Below, one piece after another: positions 35,843 to 45,147 of a stretch of DNA of 64,000 nucleotides (position 1 is its first letter; every line of letters begins with the position of its first letter). This DNA comes from an uncultured Prevotella sp. (GTDB taxonomy: Bacteria; Bacteroidota; Bacteroidia; Bacteroidales; Bacteroidaceae). Below the pieces are notes generated by a model that made no database searches, had not been told where the DNA came from, and saw only the letters and a list, made by a program, of their open reading frames with translations. The translations under genes were made by a program, and so were the position numbers. The stretch lies in contig CAMPYJ010000007.1 in NCBI GenBank assembly GCA_946998205.1, positions 1-64,000 on the forward strand, written 5' to 3'.

Positions 35843-38461
35843 TTATAGGTGCGCCAACTCGATAACCTTGTCTACGGCAGCGTTGATGCCATCCACGTTC
35901 TTGCCGCCAGCCGATGCAAAATGCGGTTGTCCGCCACCGCCTCCCTGAATGAGTTTGGCAGCCTCACGAACCATTTGACCAGCGTTCAAGCCATGATCTT
36001 TCACCATATCGTCACTTAACATGACACTCAAAAGCGGCTTTTGATGTGCCGTAGAACCGATGACGCAAAGCAAATGCGACGGAATGGCTTCACGAATCTT
36101 GAACACCAAGTCCTTGGCAGCGTTGCCATCGATAGGCAATACCGCCTTGATGACGGTAACGCCATTGACGGTCTCCGCACGTCTGATAAGCTCGTCTTTG
36201 GTTCTTTGCACCGCTTGTGCTTGGAACTGCTCTATCTCCTTGCGCATGGTGTCGTGCTCGTCCATGTACTTTTCGATGACACCTTTCAAGTCCTTGGCAT
36301 TATTGAACAAGCTGCGGATGGCCTTCACCGTGTCTTCTATGGCATACATGGCTTCTTCGCACTTGCGTCCAGTAATGGCTTCGAAACGACGAACGCCAGC
36401 AGCTACCGAACTTTCGGATAGGATTTTGAACAGTCCTATGCGTCCCGTACTCTTGGCATGAATACCTCCACAGAGTTCGCATGACGGTCCGAAGCGCACT
36501 ACCCGCACCTTGTCGCCATATTTTTCACCAAACAATGCAATGGCTCCCATTTCTTTCGCCTCTTCTATCGGCGTGTCACGATGTTCGTCCAAGGGGATGT
36601 CTTGACGGATGAGGTCGTTTACCAACCGTTCTACCTGTCTGATTTCCTCGTCGGTCACCTTTTGGAAATGCGAGAAATCAAAGCGCAACGTGTCGGGCGA
36701 TACATACGAACCCTTTTGCTCCACATGGTCGCCAAGTACCTGCTTGAGTGCATAATCCAGCAAGTGAGTGGCTGTATGGTTTGCCGCACAGGCGTCACGT
36801 TTGTCGGTATCCACGCAAGCCATGAAGTCAGCCTCGGGATGTTGTGGCAGTTGCTTGATGATGTGAATGCTTTGGTTGTTCTCACGTTTGGTGTCTATCA
36901 CGTCCACCGTCTCGTGTTCGCTCACCAAGACACCTTGGTCGCCAACCTGTCCTCCCATCTCTCCATAGAAGGGTGTGAAGTCCAAGATAACCTCGTAAAA
37001 ACTATTTTTTTTCTGGGTTACCTTGCGATACTTCAAGATGTGGCATTCGTATTCGGTATAATCGTAGCCCACAAACTGCTGTTCGCCTTGTCTTATTTCT
37101 ACCCAGTCGCTGTTTTCCACTTGTGCGGCATTGCGGGCACGGTCTTTCTGTTTCTGCATTTCTGCATGGAACTGTTGCTCGTCAACGCTGAATCCGTGCT
37201 CTCTGCATATCAGTTCCGTGAGGTCGAGCGGAAAGCCGTATGTGTCGAAAAGGCGGAAGGCTTGTTCGCCGTCAAGTTGCGTCTTGCCTGCTTTCTTCAG
37301 CTCATCCATGGCATTGTTCAACAGGTTGATACCCTTTTCGAGTGTCCGCAAGAACGAATCTTCCTCTTCTTTCATCACCTTGCCAATCAACTCACGTTGG
37401 GCAACGAGTTCAGGATATGCTCCTCCCATTTCGTCTACGAGTACCGGGAGCAGCTTATATACAAAGGCTTCGCGCTGCCCTAAGAACGTGTAAGCATAGC
37501 GAACGGCACGTCGGAGGATGCGGCGGATGACGTAACCCGCCTTGGCATTGCTGGGTAGTTGTCCGTCAGCGATGGAGAAGGCTACGGCTCTAAGGTGGTC
37601 AGCCACTACACGCATCGCCACGTCTACATCTTCTTGCTCGCCATATTTCTTGCCCGACAGGCGTTCCATCTCATGGATGAATGGCTGAAAGATGTCGGTG
37701 TCGTAGTTGGAATTCTTTCCTTGCAGCATTCTGACTAATCGCTCGAATCCCATTCCGGTATCGATGACGTTCATGGAGAGTGGCTCCAAAGACCCATCGG
37801 CTTTGCGATTGAACTGCATGAATACGATGTTCCAAATCTCGATGACCTGTGGATGATCTTTGTTCACCAACTCCCGACCGGGTAGTTGGGCTTTCTCTTC
37901 GTCCGAACGCGAGTCTACGTGTATCTCCGAACAAGGACCGCAAGGTCCTGTGTCACCCATTTCCCAAAAGTTGTCGTGCTTGTTGCCATTGATGATATGG
38001 TCGGCTGGCAGGTGCTTGCGCCAACACTTCTCTGCCTCGCTGTCGTGCGGGATGTTTTCTTCGGGTGAGCCTTCAAACACCGTCACATACAAATCTTTCG
38101 GATCCAAGTGCAGCACGTCCACCAAATATTCCCACGCATAATCAATGGCGCCTTCCTTAAAGTAGTCGCCAAAGCTCCAGTTGCCGAGCATCTCGAACAT
38201 GGTGTGGTGGTAAGTGTCTCGTCCCACCTCCTCAAGGTCATTGTGCTTTCCGCTCACGCGGAGGCATTTCTGCGAGTCGGCTCTGCGGCGTGGCTCGGGT
38301 TGTTTGTTGCCCAGGATGATGTCCTTCCATTGGTTCATGCCTGCATTGGTAAACATCAGGGTGGGGTCGTCTTTGATAACCATGGGTGCAGAAGCCACGA
38401 TGGTGTGTCCTTTCGACTCAAAGAATTTCTTGAACGATTCACGTATCTCGTTTGCTGTCAT
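35843..38461 (-). CDS. alaS: Alanyl-tRNA synthetase
   Basis: Charges tRNA-Ala; 872 residues, full length. The N-terminal catalytic domain starts TANEIRESFKKFFESKGH; the class II motif region includes RKCLRVSGKHNDLEEVG. The editing domain has the zinc ligands NHTATHLLDYAL and CELCGGIHAKSTGRIG. The C-terminal part has the Gly-rich GGGGGQPHFASAGG. The start at 38461 (third of three close ATGs: 38470, 38464, 38461) matches the family. A consensus promoter lies at 38522-38553. The stop overlaps the target duplication of the 35649 element, so the last codons may have been reshaped by that insertion. Confidence 0.97.
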   Translation of the reverse strand: MTANEIRESFKKFFESKGHTIVASAPMVIKDDPTLMFTNAGMNQWKDIILGNKQPEPRRRADSQKCLRVSGKHNDLEEVGRDTYHHTMFEMLGNWSFGDYFKEGAIDYAWEYLVDVLHLDPKDLYVTVFEGSPEENIPHDSEAEKCWRKHLPADHIINGNKHDNFWEMGDTGPCGPCSEIHVDSRSDEEKAQLPGRELVNKDHPQVIEIWNIVFMQFNRKADGSLEPLSMNVIDTGMGFERLVRMLQGKNSNYDTDIFQPFIHEMERLSGKKYGEQEDVDVAMRVVADHLRAVAFSIADGQLPSNAKAGYVIRRILRRAVRYAYTFLGQREAFVYKLLPVLVDEMGGAYPELVAQRELIGKVMKEEEDSFLRTLEKGINLLNNAMDELKKAGKTQLDGEQAFRLFDTYGFPLDLTELICREHGFSVDEQQFHAEMQKQKDRARNAAQVENSDWVEIRQGEQQFVGYDYTEYECHILKYRKVTQKKNSFYEVILDFTPFYGEMGGQVGDQGVLVSEHETVDVIDTKRENNQSIHIIKQLPQHPEADFMACVDTDKRDACAANHTATHLLDYALKQVLGDHVEQKGSYVSPDTLRFDFSHFQKVTDEEIRQVERLVNDLIRQDIPLDEHRDTPIEEAKEMGAIALFGEKYGDKVRVVRFGPSCELCGGIHAKSTGRIGLFKILSESSVAAGVRRFEAITGRKCEEAMYAIEDTVKAIRSLFNNAKDLKGVIEKYMDEHDTMRKEIEQFQAQAVQRTKDELIRRAETVNGVTVIKAVLPIDGNAAKDLVFKIREAIPSHLLCVIGSTAHQKPLLSVMLSDDMVKDHGLNAGQMVREAAKLIQGGGGGQPHFASAGGKNVDGINAAVDKVIELAHL

Positions 38462-38521
38462 CATTGTCATTTATAATTTTATTCGTATGATGTCTAAGTA
38501 TTGCATTTGTTTATTTAGGAG

Positions 38522-38553
38522 CAAAATTATAAAAAAAAGCAGGAAGCACCAAA
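38522..38553 (-). promoter_or_regulatory. alaS promoter
   Basis: Minus strand: TTTG (38553-38550), a 20-base spacer, then TAATTTTG (38529-38522). A full match to the Bacteroidota consensus; the leader is about 55 bases. Confidence 0.75.
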
Positions 38554-39097
38554 ATTATCTGTTGAAATTGGTACGATGCTCTTTGGATAAAAGCATGAAG
38601 AGATTAATCGAATTCCAAATATCTATTTGGGAAAATTGATTACATGATGGGGTGGAAAAGGATTGGTTTTGTCCTAAAAAATGACATAAAAGAGGGTTAT
38701 AGAAATTCTCAAAATAGAGAAACGTAGAGGGGTTGAAGGCATGATTTCATGCCTTGAAAGGTGCCGTTGCATGCTTTGCTGCGATTGAAGCGTTGAAATT
38801 GCATCATTAACAGCATGCTTTTGCGTCACTACTTACATGACTTTGTGGCATTGGAAGCAGTAGATAACGCCATAAAATGAATGTTTTTGGGCTTGAAGCA
38901 TTGGTGTAACCCCTGTTTTTATTTGTCGGTTTTTGTTAATATATTGATTCATAGGTTGTTATAAAAGTTCTCCATTTTTGGCGTATTTTCGCCCTTGGTA
39001 CATGTTGTTTGTAAATATCGCCGGCATTTAGACACTGTTGTCAATAAAAATTGTCGATGGACGCAGGGGTTTGAGCGGCACATTTGTTCGATTCCTT

Positions 39098-39347
39098 TTG
39101 CGCTTACAGCGCGCCAGATAGATGGTCAACTTGCACCCAGAGCGTTGCTCTGGGCTATATGCCTTTTGGGCTTTCAGCCCGTCTTTGCTGTGTGCCAATT
39201 CCCCACAATGAAAGGTAATGGATTAAATGTCATTGCGCAGCAGCCGATGTGTCGTGCACTGGCGGGGCGAAGCCCCAATAGGATTATAGCCCAGGGCATT
39301 CGCCCTGGGTTGGAGGTTATTAGTTTATGGGCGCGCTGTAAGCGCAA
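39098..39347. repeat. 250-bp palindrome-rich element bounded by an 18-bp perfect inverted repeat
   Basis: TTGCGCTTACAGCGCGCC (39098-39115) and its exact complement (39330-39347) bound the region. Inside are several hairpins: CCAGAGCGTTGCTCTGG, GGGCTTTCAGCCC, GGGGCGAAGCCCC and CCCAGGGCATTCGCCCTGGG. No coding potential; a REP/BIME-like structure. Confidence 0.8.
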
Positions 39348-39480
39348 CAGGAGGTACTGAGTTATCGTATTAATCTTTCCTTTTGCTCTTTCAGAGTGCT
39401 AAATAGAAGTTCAACTTGCACCCAGCGCGTTGCTCTGGGCTATATGCCTTTTGGGCTTTCAGCCCGTCTTTGCCGTGTGC
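39126..39480. repeat. Pair of 70-bp direct repeats
   Basis: 39126-39195 and 39411-39480 are nearly identical, from TCAACTTGCACCCAG to GTGTGC, and include the GGGCTATATGCCTTTTGGGC and TTTCAGCCC segments. The same arm recurs at 62616-62658. Confidence 0.85.
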
Positions 39481-40106
39481 AAGCAGCGCAATTGCTGACG
39501 AATTCCCTTACTGGCACGGCTTTTTCATTTAAGAATGGTACATTTTGTTGTTGCAAACAACGTAGAAGAAATCAACAACGAAATAAAGAAAACGCGAAAA
39601 TGTGTGAGTGATATAAAGAAACCAAAGAACGTAGACGTTCTTACGAATACAGCGAAAAGAAATGCGTTGTGATTTTTTCTCCGATTTTTTGATAAAAGTC
39701 AAATGCTGCAACTATGCTTTTCGTTATTTTAGATAGAACGGGACGTTCTTTCGTGAAATGGCTTTGGCGGCAATGTTTTTTAGATTCTTTTGTGTTTTTC
39801 GTTGTTAAAAGATGGGATATTATGCTGCTTTTTCATTGGTACGCAATATGTTATATTCATTTAATCGGTAAATTTGAGAGTGAAGTAACTAAAGGATGAA
39901 AGATTTATGGCAGCAAAGGTGAGCGTTAAATGAAAGAGCCGTGCATTAATGATGCTTTACTGGGATAACAATGGGTGGACTTATGCAGAGGGAGAAAGAA
40001 TGAAAGAAATAAGAAAGGAAGGCGTAGCATATTCAGCAAACGTATTTTTCCGCTAAAGAAAGAGTGCTTTCTTTATTTTGCTGGCGTATAATTGGAAAAT
40101 TTTACC

Positions 40107-40114
40107 TATATTTG
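40107..40114 (+). promoter_or_regulatory. -7 box of the MerR-like regulator
   Basis: TATATTTG. The predicted start is about 12 bases before the ATG at 40132, so the leader would be very short. Confidence 0.5.
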
Positions 40115-40131
40115 CAAAAAGACATATAGCC

Positions 40132-40482
40132 ATGGCATTGAATCCTGACAAGAATGTGAAACTTTACTACTCCATCAAGGAGGTGGCCAAGCAGTTTGGC
40201 ATTAATGAAAGTACGTTGAGATACTGGGAGACGGAGTTTCCGCAGCTGAAGCCAAAGACCGTTACTTCGACGAACGTGCGGCAGTATACGGATGCCGACA
40301 TTGAGGAGATACGCGTGATTTACAACTTGGTAAGGGTGCGCGGCTTTAAGCTGTCGGCGGCCAGGAAAATGCTGGAAGCCAACAGAAAGGGCACCGAAAA
40401 GAGTTCGGAGGTGCTGGAAACGCTGCTGTCTGTGCGCGGGCAGTTGCAAGAATTGCGCAAACAGTTGGATATGATTGTGTGA
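40132..40482 (+). CDS. MerR family transcriptional regulator
   Basis: A 116-residue DNA-binding protein. The MerR winged-helix domain is clear: YYSIKEVAKQFGINESTLRYWE (about residues 12-33) followed by TNVRQYTDADIEEIRVI. The C-terminal helix (VLETLLSVRGQLQELRKQL) should form the antiparallel dimer coiled coil. There is no cysteine-rich metal site, so the effector is unknown. The short form without an effector domain is common in Bacteroidota. ATG 40132 follows the -7 box closely; the frame also runs upstream to 40078, inside the promoter, and is rejected. It converges on the Rel/SpoT gene. Confidence 0.9.
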   Translation: MALNPDKNVKLYYSIKEVAKQFGINESTLRYWETEFPQLKPKTVTSTNVRQYTDADIEEIRVIYNLVRVRGFKLSAARKMLEANRKGTEKSSEVLETLLSVRGQLQELRKQLDMIV

Positions 40483-40672
40483 GGTTTGAGTTTGTGAGTT
40501 TTTGTGTTGATGAGTTTTTTAGTTGATTCATCAGCTCGTTGACTCAGGTACTCTGTAGAAATTGACAATACATGAAACGCATAACCTCACAAACTTTCCC
40601 CAAAGACAAAGGCAATCAAGAAACTTAAAAACTCACAAACTTACGAACTCAAAAACTCATCAACTTAACTCC
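40483..40672. repeat. Low-complexity inverted arms between convergent genes
   Basis: The left half (GAGTTTGTGAGTTTTTGTG, GATGAGTTTTTT) and the right half (AACTCACAAACTT, AACTCAAAAACTCATCAAC) are built from the same short words on opposite strands and can pair over long stretches. It may act as a two-way terminator. A shorter stretch of similar words lies at 58448-58500. Confidence 0.6.
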
Positions 40673-42943
40673 TTACATAATTTGTTGTATCTCTTGCAAG
40701 CCTTTTACTTTTTTCAAGCTGTTGATGATGTTCTTTACCTCTTGCCGGTTATGGACGAGCACCTCGATTTTTCCCGTGAAGATTCCTTCCTTGCTGGTCA
40801 GTGATAGGTTGTGCATGTTGACGTTCATCTCATCTGAAATGACATCCACCACGTCGTGCAGCATTCCTTGACGGTCGATGCCTCTTATCTCGATGGTTGC
40901 GTTGAAAAGTCGTACGTTGCGCATGTCCCACTTCGCATCCAGCAGTCGGTTGCCGTAGCTTGACTTCAGTTTTCCGGCCACGGGGCAGTTGCGCTTGTGT
41001 ATCTCTACGTGATTTTGGTTGTCGATGTACCCCAGTATGTCGTCGCCGGGGATGGGATGGCAGCATGCGGGGAATAGGTAGGTGTCTATGTTGCCGTCGT
41101 TGATGACGATGGCCTTCTTCCTGTTGAGCGTTTCGTCGACGGTGAGAGGCTCCGTCTTCTTCTCCTGTTCGTCTTTCTTGTCGTGTCCAATGAAAGGAAC
41201 GTACTTGAGCCAGTTGCCGGCGGATGATTTCTTCTTTTTCTTGTTCAGCTCGTCCAGGTCTTTCTCTGTCAGGATGACAGACTTGTTGCCGATGCACAGA
41301 AACAGGCTTTCGTGTTTCTTTAAGTTATGAAACTCGCATAACTTGTCGAGTACGGACGTGGTCATTTCCATGTCATTGCGTTCCAGCCATGCGTTGAGCA
41401 TGGTCTCGCCTTGCTTTTGTATCTCTCTGTCGTTTCGCCTGAGGATGGCCTGTATCTTTGCTTTAGCCTTGGCCGTGGTTGCGAAGTTGAGCCATGAGGG
41501 CTGCACGTGTTGTGCCTTGCTGGTTAATATCTCCACCTGATCGCCGCTTTGCAGCTTATGGCTCAGCGGCACCAGCTTGTGGTTGACCTTGGCTCCGATG
41601 CAATGACTGCCCAGCAGGGTGTGTATCTGGAAGGCGAAGTCGAGCGCGGTGCATCCGGCGGGCATGGTCTTGATTTCGCCTTTAGGGGTGAACACGAATA
41701 TCTCTGAGGCAAAGAGGTTCAGCTTGATGGCGTCGAGGAAGTCCATGGCGTCGGGCTGCGGGTCGTCCAGAATCTCCTTGATGGTGCGTAGCCATTCGTT
41801 CAGTTCGTTCTCATCCTCGGTGTATTCACCCTTGTCTTTGTATTTCCAGTGAGCTGCGAAGCCTTGTTCGGCCACCTCGTTCATGCGGTCACTGCGTATC
41901 TGGACCTCTATCCAGCGTCCTTGCTTGCTCATCAAGGTGACGTGCAGCGCTTGGTATCCGTTGGCCTTCGGGTGGTTGAGCCAGTCGCGCAGCCGGTCTG
42001 GATGCGACTTGTAGATGCGGCTGATGGCCACGTATATTTTGAAGCATTCGTCAATCTCGTCTGCCCTTACCTTTGGCGTGAAGATGATTCGCACGGCCAG
42101 GATGTCGTAAATTTCGTCGAAGGTGACGTGCTTGGTCTGCATCTTGTTCCATATGGAGTATGGACTTTTGACCCTTGCTTTCAACTCATAGTCGATGCCC
42201 ATGGCGTCGAGGGCTTTCTTGATGGGCTGCGTGAACTGCTCGAAGAGGCGGTCGCGCTGTTCCTTGGTGAATGAAAGCTTGTTGGTGATGTCAGCGTATT
42301 CTTCGGGGTGTTCGAATTTGAAACTGAGGTTTTCCAGCTCGGTCTTGATTTTGTTCAGGCCCAGCCGGTTGGCCAGCGGCGCGTATATATATAAGGTCTC
42401 GCCGGCTATCTTGTATTGTTTGTTGGCTGGTTGCGATTCCAAGGTGCGCATGTTGTGCAGTCGGTCGCATATCTTGATGAGGATGACGCGGATGTCATCG
42501 CTCATGGTGAGCAGCAGCTTCTTGAAGTTTTCCGCCTGAGCCGAAGCCTTGTCCCCGAAGATTCCCCCGCTGATTTTGGTGAGACCGTCAACGATTTGTG
42601 CGATTTTGGGTCCGAAGATGTTCTCTATGTCCTCAATGGTATAGTCGGTGTCTTCCACCACATCGTGCAGTAGAGCCGAGCAGATGCTGGTGGACCCCAG
42701 TCCCATCTCCTCACAGGCAATCTGCGCTACGGCGATGGGGTGCATGATGTACGGTTCGCCCGAGAGGCGTCTCACGCCTTTGTGTGCCTGGCGCGCGAAG
42801 TTGAAGGCCTTGGTGATGATGTCTACCTTCTTTCTGTGTCGGGATGCCAGATAGGTGTCCAGCAGATGTTGGAACGCATCTTGGATCTTCTTTTCTTCCA
42901 GCTCTTCTTTTTTCACTCTATCTTGAGTCTCTTGATTGTCCAT
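40673..42943 (-). CDS. Rel/SpoT-type (p)ppGpp synthetase/hydrolase
   Basis: A 756-residue stringent-response enzyme. The HD hydrolase domain has H54, H68 and the H93-D94 pair in LLHDVVEDTDYT. The synthetase domain (about 245-355) has ARVKSPYSIWNKMQ and EIYDILAVRIIF. The TGS domain spans about 400-465 (IFVFTPKGEIKTMPAGCTALDFAF) and a C-terminal ACT domain ends the protein. The intact HD motif argues for a bifunctional protein that both makes and degrades (p)ppGpp. It is the last gene of the parA-parB operon, 28 bases after the lytic transglycosylase. Confidence 0.95.
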   Translation of the reverse strand: MDNQETQDRVKKEELEEKKIQDAFQHLLDTYLASRHRKKVDIITKAFNFARQAHKGVRRLSGEPYIMHPIAVAQIACEEMGLGSTSICSALLHDVVEDTDYTIEDIENIFGPKIAQIVDGLTKISGGIFGDKASAQAENFKKLLLTMSDDIRVILIKICDRLHNMRTLESQPANKQYKIAGETLYIYAPLANRLGLNKIKTELENLSFKFEHPEEYADITNKLSFTKEQRDRLFEQFTQPIKKALDAMGIDYELKARVKSPYSIWNKMQTKHVTFDEIYDILAVRIIFTPKVRADEIDECFKIYVAISRIYKSHPDRLRDWLNHPKANGYQALHVTLMSKQGRWIEVQIRSDRMNEVAEQGFAAHWKYKDKGEYTEDENELNEWLRTIKEILDDPQPDAMDFLDAIKLNLFASEIFVFTPKGEIKTMPAGCTALDFAFQIHTLLGSHCIGAKVNHKLVPLSHKLQSGDQVEILTSKAQHVQPSWLNFATTAKAKAKIQAILRRNDREIQKQGETMLNAWLERNDMEMTTSVLDKLCEFHNLKKHESLFLCIGNKSVILTEKDLDELNKKKKKSSAGNWLKYVPFIGHDKKDEQEKKTEPLTVDETLNRKKAIVINDGNIDTYLFPACCHPIPGDDILGYIDNQNHVEIHKRNCPVAGKLKSSYGNRLLDAKWDMRNVRLFNATIEIRGIDRQGMLHDVVDVISDEMNVNMHNLSLTSKEGIFTGKIEVLVHNRQEVKNIINSLKKVKGLQEIQQIM

Positions 42944-42971
42944 ACGCTATTCTCCCCATGGTGTTTGAGCG

Positions 42972-44339
42972 TTACTTCACCTTTATTTTCTTTCCTTTCC
43001 TGATGCTGTTGCCTTTCAGTCCGTTGAGCTTCTTGAGTTTCTTGACGGTGGTATGGTTGCGGGCGGCTATTTCGGATAACGTGTCTCCACCTCTGATGGT
43101 GACAGACTTGCTTGCCGGTTTTCTTTTTCTGCTGCTGCGCGGCGATTTGCGTCTGTCGGCCTTTCCTTTGCTTCTGCCGCGGCTCTTGTGTGAGCAGGAT
43201 GCTGATGTCCTGCTGCCCGAGCAGCTGGGTGTCTCTTGCTCCACTTCCACCTCTGAGCGCTTGGTAAGCAGTGCGTCGGCATCGTACGCATACACGGAGC
43301 CTTCATGGTCGATGAACGAATTGATTTTGTCCACGGGCAGGCGGAGGGTGGATGGTTTGGTGTATCCGATGACGATGTCCTTGCGATATTGCGGGTTGAG
43401 CGCCCGTATGAGTTCCTCGTCCATGTTCAGTACATGTGCTATTTGCTTGAAGTGGACGTCTTGGTTTACGAGGATGGTGTCTGTCTTGGCCGGCAAGTCA
43501 GCTGTCATTGGGCAGATGTTGTGCTCGCAGTAGTAGTTCATGATGTAGTTGGCGGCGATGAACGCCGGTACATAGCCTCGTGTTTCGCGTGGCAAGTAGG
43601 GGTATATTTTCCAGTAATCCTTGCTACCACCGGCGCGATGGATGGCCTGCGTGAGTTTTTCCGGACCGCAGTTGTAGGCTGCGATGACCAGGTTCCAGTC
43701 ACCGAAGATGCGGTATAGGTCGCTCAGGTAGTTGGCTGCGGCGTACGAAGACTTGATGGGATCGCACCGCTCGTCAAGCAATGAGTTGATTTCCAAACCG
43801 TAATTCTTCGCGGTGTCCAGCATGAATTGCCACAGTCCCGTGGCTCCTACGCGCGACACGGCCTTGGGATTGAGGCCCGATTCGATTACCGGCAGGTATT
43901 TCAGCTCAAGTGGTAGGTTGTAAGTTTCCAAGGCCTGTTCGAAGATGGGCATGTAGAAGTTGGTGGTGCCGAGCATGATGGCTACGGCGTTGCGCAGCTC
44001 ATTGCTGTAACGATCGATGAACTTTTGCACCACGTTGTTGTATGGCATCTCCATGATGGTGGGCAGGCGGCGCAGGCGATCTTTGTACACCTCTGGCCCG
44101 TAAGTCTTGTTCACGTTCGGGAAGTTGCAATCGGTGTCGCGTCTCAGGTAAGTCTTGGTGTGGTAAAGGTGAAGCAGACTGTCGGTCTCAGACGTCATGG
44201 CTTCGGGTAAGTCAAATGTCTCGTTCTCACCTTTCTCATTCGTCACGGTGATTTCCGTATCGTCATCGGCGACCTGCGCTTGCAGCGATGATGAGAATGC
44301 GACAAGCAGGGTGACGGTGAATAAATAAATTTTCCTCAT
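42972..44339 (-). CDS. Membrane-bound lytic transglycosylase (MltD-like) with LysM
   Basis: A 455-residue exported enzyme that cleaves peptidoglycan glycan strands. The signal peptide is MRKIYLFTVTLLVAFSSSLQAQ. The SLT catalytic domain includes LELKYLPVIESGLNP, with catalytic E153, and VGATGLWQFMLDTAKNYGL. A basic, low-complexity linker (about 355-400, rich in Ser, Arg, Lys) leads to one LysM peptidoglycan-binding module (VTIRGGDTLSEIAARNHTTV...). Part of the conserved operon with DUF5683, ParB and ParA, linking wall remodelling with chromosome segregation. Confidence 0.93.
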   Translation of the reverse strand: MRKIYLFTVTLLVAFSSSLQAQVADDDTEITVTNEKGENETFDLPEAMTSETDSLLHLYHTKTYLRRDTDCNFPNVNKTYGPEVYKDRLRRLPTIMEMPYNNVVQKFIDRYSNELRNAVAIMLGTTNFYMPIFEQALETYNLPLELKYLPVIESGLNPKAVSRVGATGLWQFMLDTAKNYGLEINSLLDERCDPIKSSYAAANYLSDLYRIFGDWNLVIAAYNCGPEKLTQAIHRAGGSKDYWKIYPYLPRETRGYVPAFIAANYIMNYYCEHNICPMTADLPAKTDTILVNQDVHFKQIAHVLNMDEELIRALNPQYRKDIVIGYTKPSTLRLPVDKINSFIDHEGSVYAYDADALLTKRSEVEVEQETPSCSGSRTSASCSHKSRGRSKGKADRRKSPRSSRKRKPASKSVTIRGGDTLSEIAARNHTTVKKLKKLNGLKGNSIRKGKKIKVK

Positions 44340-44382
44340 GATTGGTTTCTTGTCTGTTTGGTTTGATGGGCTGCCTTTTGTT

Positions 44383-45129
44383 TCAGAAGTTGAGACTGCA
44401 ATGAATGCCCAGGCCCCCTGACGCCAGGGGATTCCTGTTCATGTTGGAGTTGACAACCGCGGGTTCTATGCGCAATGTCAAGTCATCGGAGATGTCAAAC
44501 TCTGATAGAGAGGCGTCGACGTAGGCGTCGATAACCGACAAGGCGTAGACCCCGATAAGCGTGAAGAAACTCAAGTCGCGCCAACGGCGGTAGCGGTCTT
44601 TGCGCTTTCTGAACAGTTCCTTGTATCTTTCGATGTTTGAGGCGTCTATTTTGTTGCCTAAATGCAGAAACTGGTTGTAGCTCTGCGATTGCGGATCGTT
44701 GTCCATCAGGTCGATGTAAGCTTGCGAATAGTCGTGATACATCTGGTTGTTCCAGCGCATGGCATAGTAGCAGCCCACGAAACCACCATATACAATGGGC
44801 AGTTTCCAATATTTCCGGTTGTAGATTTGGCCAGCTCCAGGCAGGACGACAGCCAGCCACATGGCTCGTTTGGCGTCGGGTCGCCAGGTGTTCCAGTCGC
44901 GCTTGACCTTCTTCGCGGTTTCTCCTGTCCCTGCGAAGACAAGGGTGCCTGATGGGTTGATGGCCTTTTCTGCGGGAATGGCCTTGCTGTTGTCCTCTCC
45001 GGCGATGACGCGTGGTGTGGCGTCCTTGATGCTGTCGCCCGCTTGGGTCTGCGCTTGACACCATGCGGCGCACAGCAGGATGAAGCACGTCAGGCTGATA
45101 CGAAGGGACGATGATGGGTTGTCACGCAT
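44383..45129 (-). CDS. DUF5683 domain protein
   Basis: A 248-residue envelope protein. The N-terminus MRDNPSSSLRISLTCFILLCAAWCQAQ is a signal peptide. After a disordered region, the DUF5683 domain begins at RAMWLAVVLPGAGQIYNRKYWKLPIVYGGFVGCYYA and has two or three hydrophobic segments, including FFTLIGVYALSVIDAYVDASL. The function is unknown; it is nearly always found between parB and the lytic transglycosylase in Bacteroidota. ATG 45129 is preferred over the GTG at 45138. Confidence 0.88.
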   Translation of the reverse strand: MRDNPSSSLRISLTCFILLCAAWCQAQTQAGDSIKDATPRVIAGEDNSKAIPAEKAINPSGTLVFAGTGETAKKVKRDWNTWRPDAKRAMWLAVVLPGAGQIYNRKYWKLPIVYGGFVGCYYAMRWNNQMYHDYSQAYIDLMDNDPQSQSYNQFLHLGNKIDASNIERYKELFRKRKDRYRRWRDLSFFTLIGVYALSVIDAYVDASLSEFDISDDLTLRIEPAVVNSNMNRNPLASGGLGIHCSLNF

Positions 45130-45147
45130 GGTTTTCACGAAAGTAAC

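Larger units (their letters stand above)
38640..40100. other. 1.5-kb intergenic region rich in palindromes, no recognisable gene
   Basis: From 38640 to 39050 the sequence is AT-rich with recurring words (such as TTGAAGC and GCATGCTTTTG) but no coding frame of note. From 39098 to 39480 it holds the palindromic repeats listed separately. From 39480 to 40100 it is again AT-rich; frames of about 60 codons exist but none looks like a gene. Confidence 0.6.

Noticed and set aside
36581..37483. A 300-codon plus-strand open frame opposite alaS
   Set aside because: Shadow of alaS; hydrophobic composition comes from reading the synthetase in reverse.
39126..39480. Possible CRISPR array from the pair of 70-bp repeats
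   Set aside because: Only two copies, 215 bases apart, with internal palindromes of REP type and no cas genes nearby.
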